Positions 11,157 to 19,400 of a stretch of DNA of 64,000 bases are shown piece after piece. Source of the stretch: Tritrichomonas musculus (lineage: Eukaryota > Parabasalia > Tritrichomonadida > Tritrichomonadidae); NCBI GenBank assembly GCA_039105265.1, contig JAPFFF010000004.1, positions 1,364,001 to 1,428,000 on the forward strand, written 5' to 3'. Position 1 is the stretch's first letter. Every line of letters begins with the position of its first letter. The notes beneath the pieces were generated by a model. It ran no database searches. It was not told where the DNA came from and saw only the letters and a list, made by a program, of their open reading frames with translations. A program made the position numbers and the translations under genes.

Positions 11157-11221
11157 ATCGAGATATATTTATAAAAAGTAGCATTTGTGAAACGTTAGAC
11201 CCTATATTTGGCCCAGGAAAT
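11157..11221 (+). repeat. 65-bp segment duplicated at 14245-14309
   Basis: About 65 bases, from TCGAGATATATTTATAAAAAG to GGCCCAGGAAAT, occur here and again at about 14245-14309 with about one difference. In the second place the segment is an in-frame part of a Tc1-like transposase fragment (SGICETLDPIFGPGN). Here it is joined directly to a Kolobok-like pseudogene, so this is a rearrangement junction. Confidence 0.75.
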
Positions 11222-11836
11222 GAAATTGGCTGGAGTATTGAAGAATATATTGATTTGAATCATTATATGAAAAGCTTTCGTTGCATAATTGAAAAATAGA
11301 AAAATCTATCACCAACAAAATTTCGCAGAATTAAGATAAAACTTGAGCGCTTTTTTCAATCTTAAATGCATTTGGATAGTACAGAAGAATATAAAATATT
11401 CCTTTGGCGAAATGTTGTGAATCATTTCTCCGGTAATCATTCTGATTGTTTGAAGCATAAACCAACACGCATTTGGAATGGCATTATCATTGAAGGTAAC
11501 AAAGAGGCCTTAACAACATTTATAGAAAAAACGTGCAAACTTTTAGCAAAATGTAGTACCGCACATTCAACCCAAATGTGCGAAAGCTTGCATGCAGTTA
11601 AGGCGCATTTTGCTAACTAAATGATATGTTGGAAAAGCAGTTGGACTGCACGAATTTGTGCTGCAATTCTTGATTTTAATGGTCCTGGATGGGAGTTTCA
11701 ATTATATGATAGATTGAAACTTCCACCACTTTTGCTTATAATATATAAAAAATTGCAAGTAATATCAAAACAAAAGTGGGAGGAAAGAATTAAACGATCA
11801 ACAAATGAGTACAAATTATCATGTCGAAAAAAATAA
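11222..11836 (+). pseudogene. Kolobok-like transposase pseudogene (C-terminal part)
   Basis: One reading frame, broken by three stops (near 11297-11299, 11363 and 11618), encodes a run of conserved transposase pieces. These are EEYIDLNHYMKSFRCIIEK, LWRNVVNHFSGNHSDC, ALTTFIEKTCKLL, then HSTQMCESLHAVKAHFAN, then WKSSWTARICAAILDFN and LYDRLKLPPL. The His/Cys cluster followed by a C-E-S-L motif, where Glu would be the last catalytic acid, is the same layout as in the intact Kolobok-type gene at 62314-63603, although the two sequences are quite different, so this is another lineage. Only the C-terminal half remains. It cannot make a working enzyme. Confidence 0.6.
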
Positions 11837-11876
11837 ATAATAATAATAATAAAAAGACAAAAGTATTCAAAATAAA

Positions 11877-12248
11877 GTGGATGAAAATGATCTAACTTAC
11901 AGAAGAAACAAAAAAGTTAGATCAAGTTCTCAAATAAAAACCACCAAAGTTAAAAATAATATAACAAAAATGCCTGAAAAGCTAGAAAGTTTCAACAAAT
12001 GGTTTGAACAATTTGGCTTTGATGGCTCAGGAAAAGATGATCTATATTATCGTGAATGGAAATCAGCATCTGCAAATTTGAATGAAAGTGAGTGTTATAT
12101 TGAAAATTATAAATCTTTTCTGATAAATGAAGGTTACAAAGAAAATGATATTCATAAATATTATGAATTCATGATTTCGAGCTTGAAGAAGATCAATTCA
12201 GCGAAAACCAAGAATCATCATCGTTATAGCAAAATTAGTTCTATTTAA
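11877..12248 (+). CDS. Short hypothetical protein, probably a transposon remnant
   Basis: A 123-residue open frame with an ATG start, lying 40 bp after the Kolobok-like pseudogene. It is charged and basic (RRNKKVRSSSQIKTTK near the start) with an aromatic middle (KWFEQFGFDGSGKDDLYYREW). I do not recognise a family. Its place between transposase remains, and the lack of any clear host-gene features, make a leftover accessory or end segment of a transposon more likely than a host gene. Confidence 0.3.
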   Translation: MDENDLTYRRNKKVRSSSQIKTTKVKNNITKMPEKLESFNKWFEQFGFDGSGKDDLYYREWKSASANLNESECYIENYKSFLINEGYKENDIHKYYEFMISSLKKINSAKTKNHHRYSKISSI

Positions 12249-12677
12249 ATTTTGAATGTCAGATAAATTAACAGTTCTTTGTGACAGCTTATACTTATAT
12301 CTTAAAATATTGCCTCCTAGTGATTTTGTGCTTTTTAAAAATATTGAAAGATTCATTATTTGAATTTGCTTGAAGCATTTTTGTCAATGAAACTTTTACA
12401 TTCTCTCTGACCATACTATTAATTTGCGTTAGAGCATTTGTGGCAACTTATTTGAGGCATTCTACTTTAACATTTCAGGTGTTATTGCAGTTTCTCTGAA
12501 ATCGTTTTTATACTCTGCCTATTGCCGATATGTAAAATATCATTGATTTCTTGACTTGTAAAGCCATTTTTGTTTATCTGTCTTTGCTGCCTTGCAGATT
12601 AACCCATAATTACATCCCACCAGAGCTTCATATGACAGGACAAGAAGCCTAAATAATGCCAAATAAAGAACTAAAAT
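12249..12677. other. Stretch with minus-strand transposon-like debris
   Basis: No intact gene. On the minus strand, pieces such as DKNGFTSQEINDILHIGN and VATNALTQINSMVREN read as protein-like but are broken by stops, so this is probably another worn transposon segment. The 16-mer CAAATAAAGAACTAAA beside the mariner's left end (about 12660-12675) also occurs at about 14085-14100 on its right. Confidence 0.35.
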
Positions 12678-13959
12678 TATAGGGTGGTCGATAAGTAACC
12701 GCAATTTTGATGTGTATTAATGCTGCTGGTTTAATAAAATTATTATTAAATAGGTCTTTAAAAGTATTTATATTTACATATATTTTTTTTTATCAAACTT
12801 GTTTATGTTGATTAAAAAAAGGTATATCAAAATATTGTACGTTAAAAAAATACGTTAAAATTAAATGGAACAAAGGTATGCGATAAAATTTTGCGACCGA
12901 AAACAGATGAAACCTAAAGATATCATCGTGGAATTACAAAAAACATATGGAGATGAATGTCTATCAGAAACCCAAATATATTTTTGGATCCGTGAAATTA
13001 AGTGTGGCCGAGAAGATTTAAGTGATCTGCCCAAACCTGGAAGACCAGTGGATGAACAATTAACGGTCGCAATTCAAAAAACTCATGATGAAAATAAATA
13101 TGCATCATCTAGAGACATTACTCACAAGGTTCATGTTTCACATACGACAGTATTGGATCATATGACTAATTTGATTGGTTTGAAATTCGTGCATCTTAGA
13201 GTTCATCCGCATTTATTAACAAAAGAACAAATGAAAAATAGAAAAAAATTAGCGAAAGTTTTATTACGAAATTTGGAATATGAAGAATCAACAGGATATG
13301 AATTCGTTTTAACAGGTGATGAATCATGGTTTGTATTTCATTATCCAACAAAGGAAATTTGGATAATGAAAGGAGAAGACATTCCAGCTTATCACAAAAA
13401 CACTCAATTTGAAAAAAAGTCAATGTTTACAATTTTTATTAATGGAAAAGGAGTTCAATTAATTAACCTCAAACCGATGGATACGAAAATATCTGCGGAT
13501 TATTTTATAAATAATATTTTATTGGCAATTGAAAATTCCGAATTAATGAAGAAATCGAGAAGATGGAAGCACAAGCTTTGTCTGCATTACGATAATGCTC
13601 CCAGTCATACTGCAGGAAAAGTGAAAGCACACATTGAAAACTCAAAAGTTAATATTTGGGACCATCCTGCATATTCGCCTGATTGGGCCTATGTGATTTT
13701 GGATTGTTCGGCACTATGAAAGAATCATTCAAAGGAAATGATTTTGAAGACGAAGATGAGCTGTTAGAAGCTATTAAAAATTTTTTTTTCTCAAAAAGTG
13801 AAAATTTTTTAAATCATTATTTTCCGAATGGATAGGAAGACTTAAAGCATGCATTTCATATAAAGGTAATTATATTTAATAAACATTAATATTATATATT
13901 CATATTTATATTTTATTCAATATTCATAAAAATTGCGGTTACTTAATGGCCACCCTATA
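12678..13959 (+). mobile_element. Mariner-family transposon, nearly complete
   Basis: Inverted ends of about 30 bp flank a transposase gene. The left end is TATAGGGTGGTCGATAAG, running to GCAATTTT at 12708. The right end (13928-13959) is its inverted copy with a few differences, ending CCACCCTATA. A TA at each edge fits the TA target of the Tc1/mariner superfamily. Total length is about 1.28 kb, normal for mariner. The element sits inside older transposon debris, so it is a later insertion. Both ends and most of the enzyme are present, but the gene has frame changes near its 3' end. Confidence 0.85.
12865..13719 (+). pseudogene. Mariner transposase, frame-shifted near its C terminus
   Basis: A 284-residue frame starting at ATG 12865. 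Residues 1-115 are the paired helix-turn-helix DNA-binding half (QIYFWIREIKCGREDLSD, then PKPGRP, then SHTTVLDHM). The catalytic half has GDESW with Asp152 and HYDNAPSH with Asp243, then HPAYSPDWA near residue 273. Mariner enzymes need a third Asp 34 residues after the second. In this frame the sequence leaves the family pattern right there and stops at 13719. The neighbouring frame continues the family sequence (CDFGLFGTMKESF, then WIGRLKACISYKGNY), reaching a stop near 13879 after a second frame change. The protein as encoded is therefore probably dead, though the element looks young. Confidence 0.85.
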
Positions 13960-14099
13960 ATAGTTTGGCCAACCTGCTTTCTCCTCATCCTCTGAATTCA
14001 GATATCATTCAACAATTAATTGTTTTCTGCGAAGAAAGTCGCTTTTCATTAAGAATAGGATAGTTTGAGCAATTAATTGTTTTCAAATAAAGAACTAAA

Positions 14100-14404
14100 G
14101 TGAGTACCTTTGGTATCGTTTTTCTAAAAATATTGATGATATTTATCAAAACAAAGATACATATCAAACATCAATTATGGTTTTGGGAGCCATTCGATAT
14201 CATTTTAAAAGTAAGCTTGTTCTTTGTGTAAAATATGAAAATGAAATTGAATATCGAGATATATTTATAAAAAGTGGCATTTGTGAAACGTTAGACCCTA
14301 TATTTGGCCCAGGAAATTACATTTATATACAAGAACGCGCTACCTCTCACACAACTAACAATTCAAAGCTTTTGTTACAAAAACACGGCTCTTTTCTCCA
14401 TTAA
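14100..14404 (+). pseudogene. Tc1-like transposase fragment
   Basis: An open segment, with an internal ATG at 14177, encodes YRFSKNIDDIYQNK, MVLGAIRYHFKSKLVL, YRDIFIKSGICETLDPIF and YIYIQERATSHTTNNSK. This is the middle of a Tc1-like DDE domain: the family motif before the second catalytic acid is usually QDGA or QDNA followed by H-T, and here the acid is Glu (IQERATSHT). The N-terminal DNA-binding half and the C-terminal third are missing, so it is a fragment. Part of it (14245-14309) is the 65-bp segment repeated at 11157-11221. Confidence 0.6.
14245..14309 (+). repeat. Second copy of the 65-bp segment at 11157-11221
   Basis: This copy lies in frame within the Tc1-like transposase fragment, so it is the likely ancestral context. 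See the first copy for the chimeric junction. Confidence 0.75.
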
Positions 14405-14490
14405 TAATAGATATCTTAAGGACATCACTTTAAATTGAATCACCGATCGTTTTAAGAAATCCAGATGATTTACTCACACAAGATGAGTTA

Positions 14491-14688
14491 GTGACTCAAT
14501 ATGATCCAACTGTGAATGATAACCCAATCAGTTATTTAACAAAAAGGCCTTGTACTGTTGATGAAGAAATTTTATTTTGTCTTAATAATCGAAGTGAACG
14601 TATAACATATAAAGAAATGGTTGAAATGTTTGTCGATCGGACTCCATCATCTTTGAAGATGAGATACTATTCTCTCACAAAAGCTTAA
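14491..14688 (+). CDS. Short Myb/SANT-like fragment, hypothetical
   Basis: A 65-residue open frame whose middle, KRPCTVDEEILFCLNNR followed by MVEMFVDRTPSSLKMRYYSL, resembles one Myb/SANT repeat: an initial hydrophobic-T-x-E-E helix, then a late x-R-T-x-x-x-x-K-x-R-Y recognition helix. The usual first Trp is replaced by Cys. It stands alone, directly after the Tc1-like fragment, and may be the broken end of a transposon or of a Myb-like gene. I would not treat it as a working gene. Confidence 0.3.
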   Translation: MTQYDPTVNDNPISYLTKRPCTVDEEILFCLNNRSERITYKEMVEMFVDRTPSSLKMRYYSLTKA

Positions 14689-15059
14689 CTTTTTATGAAA
14701 AATAAATCAACTTTTTCTTATACTAAAATATGAAACCCGACTTTTTGAGGAATTCGGAAAATCAGACCAGTTTTGATGAAAAAAGTTTCTAATTTCTGAG
14801 GATGAAAAATAATTTTAAAAATATAATTAACAAAGTTATTTTAAATATAGATTTATTGAATCTCAAAACCAAAATTTTTAACTATTTCATAACAATTCCT
14901 ATTGAAATTTTTATTCTATGAGTTTTATCAATATTGAATAGTTTACGTAGTTTATATTATCTTCAATTTATACTGAAAAAAAAGATTGATGTTAATTCTA
15001 CATCCCTAATCATTCGACTTATATCTCTGAAGTTATAATTTTATACTGAAAAAAAGATT
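14689..15059. other. Gene-free spacer with a local direct repeat
   Basis: No gene seen. TTTATACTGAAAAAAA followed by GATTGATG occurs at about 14968-14992 and again, slightly changed, at about 15040-15062. The string TTCTATGAGTTTTATCAATA (about 14916-14935) resembles the subterminal motif of the TTAA elements at 28.2-29.1 kb and 40.3 kb, so a piece of such an element may be buried here. Confidence 0.4.
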
Positions 15060-15067
15060 GATGCTCA

Positions 15068-16123
15068 CAGGGATGTTTATCGATAGTGTCCGATAACGGT
15101 TAAATACGTTGCCAATATTATCGATATTATCGGGAGTAGAGTAGAATAACCGATACTATCCGATAATAAATATCATTATCGATAAAAACGGTTTTTATCA
15201 TGGCCAATAATGACCGATATTTTTAACTTTTTTAAGGTAAAGAAAAGATATTTACTAGAAATTATGGCTATTTAATTGTTATATAATTATATAAAAGTTA
15301 TTTTTTCAAGTAATGACATATAAAAAAGCTTGTATGTGCAAATGATCAAATTATTAAAAAAGATTTTTTATATTTCATAGGAAATTAACTTTTATTATAA
15401 TAAAAGATAAGTAATATATTATAATTCTAATAATATTTAAGTATGAAATTTAAAATCAATAAAGATAATTTTATTTTGGCAAAAAAATTAAATTTATCAA
15501 AAAGTGAACACAATAACTTTTTGTAAATTAATAAAATTCTCTCCATTTCTCTAAATATTTTTAGACTTGATATTCTTTTAATAAAAAAAAAACGCAAATT
15601 ATTTTAGTAGCATTGCATTAATATTTCATTACATATTAAGATTCGTTAATTTGCAAATATGGAAATAATTTAATACTGAGAAGATATGAGGAAATTATCG
15701 TCTTATAACTTTGTTCTTAATCATAATCTTTTTTTGTTGGCCAATTGGTTCTTTTTTAAAAATTTTGAAAATAATCTTTTTATGTATTAATCAAAAACCT
15801 GATTTTTTAGCTTCTCATTATTATATTGGACATATAATGCACCCTGACCTTATTTCGCTTATTTCAGCATGCACTATTGAAGTACAATTAAAAATATAAA
15901 ATTCCAAATTTTCATCAAAAATGTAAAAAAAAAGTATGGAAATTTTATTATAAAATATCGGAGAATATCGAACCGTAACCGTCCGATAGTGACCAAATAT
16001 CGGCGGTTTTGCTTAACGTATTTATCGATAATTATTGGTTATCGAACAAATTTTTATCGATATTATCGGACTATCGATAATGAGCCGATAATCGATATTT
16101 ATCATCATCGATCGATAAACCTG
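15068..16123. mobile_element. Non-autonomous hAT-type element with arrays of TATCGATA motifs
   Basis: The left end is CAGGGATGTTTATCGATAGT and the right end is an inverted version finishing ATCGATAAACCTG. The element is flanked by GATGCTCA (15060-15067) and GATGCTCG (16124-16131), an 8-bp target duplication with one difference, as expected for hAT transposons. Within about 200 bp of each end the motifs ATCGATA, CCGATA and TATCGG recur many times in both directions. The middle (about 15250-15950) is AT-rich with no transposase. In hAT elements, repeated subterminal motifs are transposase binding sites, and that is the likely meaning here. The near-perfect target duplication points to a fairly recent insertion. 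Confidence 0.75.
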
Positions 16124-16131
16124 GATGCTCG

Positions 16132-16405
16132 ATAATAAAATTAATGTATTCATGGTTTGTTAAGCATATTTTCTATTATCATTGTCTACAATAAAAAAAT
16201 TATTTAAAGTTTTTAGAATTTGAATTAAATATTATTAATTTTTGTGTTGGTTATTCTCATTTTTTTTAAATTGAATTGTTTTTTTTCAATAAAACAATCA
16301 TATGGTTTTTTCAATTTTTTTTATGTATTCAAACTATTATTCAAAAGGCTTAACTTTTTAATTGTGCACGTTACTATCAAATCAAAATTTCAAAGTATTT
16401 CATAA
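16132..16405. promoter_or_regulatory. Upstream region of the giant RRM gene with TGTGCACGTT
   Basis: The AT-rich spacer contains TGTGCACGTT (about 16364-16373), 35 bp before the ATG at 16406. The same ten bases occur about 91 bp before the SLC44-like gene at 3512. A regulatory role is inferred only from this recurrence. Confidence 0.3.
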
Positions 16406-19400
16406 ATGGAGGATTTTACATTTCGACGGTTCAATGAGCAAGATGCAATTCTCCTCTACACTATAGATTCGAGGGTTAAATCTTCACCACGAAAAAAAAA
16501 GGCACATAGTCCTTCCAGACCATCTCATAATTATTCAAGTTCTTATTCCAGTCCAAGAGCAGAAAAAACATTTTCAATTACATCACAATCAGATATACAA
16601 TATAACTTAAGATCGTTTGACGATTATGACAGCCTTTTACATCTCCGTTATACAATTCAATCTGATATTGCTCAATTATTGACAGAAATTCATCCATTAA
16701 GAAAAAAATTGAAAGATATGGAAGATAAAACAGCGATTATAGAAGTTATTCCTCCACAAAAAACAAAAACTGATTTTAATACGTTAGAAAATAAATTAGG
16801 GGAAAATGAACACATTCGATCCATGTATTCAAACATACCTATTCAAAAAATGAAAGCTAATTTACTAGAAGATGTTGAATCGCTAAATTTAATATACGAA
16901 CAATGCCTAGAAATCACAAGCGAAATTGAAAAAACTTCAAGAAAAAAAGCAATTTTTTTATCATCCGATATTTATAAGAATGTTTGCGCTCAGCGCCAAA
17001 AAATGAGCATACTTGATGCCAAAATCGAAAAAGAAGAAGAGACCAGCCGAAATTTACAAAATGAATTAGAATTTCTTGAAAAGGACCAATCAATTAAAAA
17101 TGCCTATTTATCATCTACCACGGATTCACCAGAAAACATTTCCCGTTTACAAGATGAACTAGTTGAAAAACAAGCTACCTTGAAAGAAGCAAAGGAACGA
17201 TATAGCCAAATAATGGAAGCACATGAAAATGAAATAAGCGTTTTTCAAAAAGAGTATTCTACATCTTCTTCTTTAGCTCCTCCAACAAAAAATAATACAT
17301 ATACAAATGGCCGATTTAGAGCTCAAAAACAACTAAGACTTTCATTTAACAAAAACTCAGATGAGTTCTTTTCAACATTTTATTCGTCTAAATCATATTC
17401 TAATGACTTCCCTAATATTAATAATTTAGATATTGAAAACAGTGAAAATGACAAAAATACAAATGATGTTCAAAACAAATCTAAACATAGAATACATGAT
17501 AAAAAGATTGAAACAGATAAAGATCCAATAAGGAAAAAAACAAGTGATTCTGTTTCTCCTCGCCAAAGAAAATATTCTCCTCAAAAAAATAAACCTTATC
17601 ATTCAAGAAAATCATCAGATGACTCAAATAATTCAACATTGAACTTAAGTTCTTTATACTCAATAGGCCTTCCACCAAGTCCACGATGCATTTCTGTAGG
17701 TCTTTTTGCAAAACCGATTAAAGAAAAAGAAATAAAGAATCTTTTTTCACAGTATGGTGAAGTTGAAGATATTGAAATTTTTACCAAAACACATGTTTAT
17801 CCATCACAGTATTATGCTAACATTCGCTTTAGTAATCATGAAAGTGCTCAAAAATCTATTGACAAAGCAAATCATAAAAAATATAAAGATACAGTTTTAT
17901 CAGTTAAATGGGCAACAAATCAAAATTGGACTTCATCTCATCAACCAGAATCACAACAAAATACTATAAAGGCATATAATTCAAATAATTCTTTATCCAT
18001 GACATTATCAGCATCACCGAAACCACCACAGGAATCATCTTCCAAATCACCTCAACGATCGACAAAATCAAATAAGTCAAAGAATCAGCAAACATCTTCC
18101 GATAAAATGAAAAATAACGAAAATCCAAATTCTTCCTCTCACATTAATGGTAAAAATATAGAAAAAAATTCTAAAGACTTCCCTGTTCGCCAGTTGAATA
18201 GCCATCATAAAAGAGTCCTTTCTCTTTCTTCAACTCTTGTTCAAGAAGCACCAAATAAAAGAAAAACAGATCCTAATTCTCTTTCAGAACCAGATTTGAC
18301 TTTCTCTTCAGAATTTGCTGCAATTAGAAATAATAATAATACCTATTCACCGAATATAAGAGTGAGTGTGCAAAATTCAATAATATCTGTGGAAAGCTCA
18401 CTTGATCTTCCTGAAATTGTTAAATATACAGAATCATTTATCGAAAAACCAGTCGAAAAACCTAAAGTGAAACCTCCACCCAAAACAACCAATGATATAG
18501 AATCAAAGGTATCGAATAAATCAGTGGAAAAAGAAAAATTCCAATTGCCACCATTAAAATTAAATCTTGGACAATATGTCAATAATGACCAAAATATAAA
18601 TTTAAGTCCAATTGAAAAGAAAAAAAGCGATACTACAGGATTCAGTTTTGAAGAAGATGATTATGATGTTAATGATATCTCAATTTCTAATACAGTAGAA
18701 GATATTAGTAAAATTATAAAAAATAATGGAAAACAAAGCCAATCAAGTGATATTGAAGCAAATTCAGACAGTTCTCGTACTTTATTTTCAACAGATTCTG
18801 AACCAGATAGAATATTTAACCTTTTAGAAATAAGTGATAGTGAAAAAACTACTGTAAATAAAAAATCACCTAAATTGCCACCAAGTTCTTTAGTTACATC
18901 TCCAAGGCCAAGGTATCTTGGTGTTGCATCTCCTCGTTCAAAAGAAGCTGAAGATGCCAAAGATAAAAAGAAAGAAGAAAAAACCGTTTCTAAAGATAAA
19001 CCGACAAGTAAACCAAAAGTATCAAGACCAAAAGATAATTATCCAGAAAATAAACAAGAGGAATCAATTAGGTTTAAATTACCAGCAAAGAAAAATCAAC
19101 CTTCACATTCAGAAAATAATGAAAAGGAAGAAAATCCACGAAATAAGTTACCAGATAAAAAGGGAGCAAAAGGAAAATCATCAGATTCTATTGATATTAC
19201 GTCAAGTGAAGAAAATCAAAAAAATAAAACTGTCGATCAAAAAGATAAATCTTTAATTGATAGTTCTAGTTCAGATAAAAAAGGAAATAAGAAAACATTA
19301 GATCAAACTTTTGGATTTTCTGTTTCAGGTTCAAATGGAAATTCAGAAAAGGAGGAGGAAGAAGAAGAAGAAAAGAAAGAAGACAAATCGACAAACGAAA

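Noticed and set aside
15711-15899. Open frame in the hAT-type element
   Set aside because: 62 residues without hAT transposase motifs; the element is non-autonomous.
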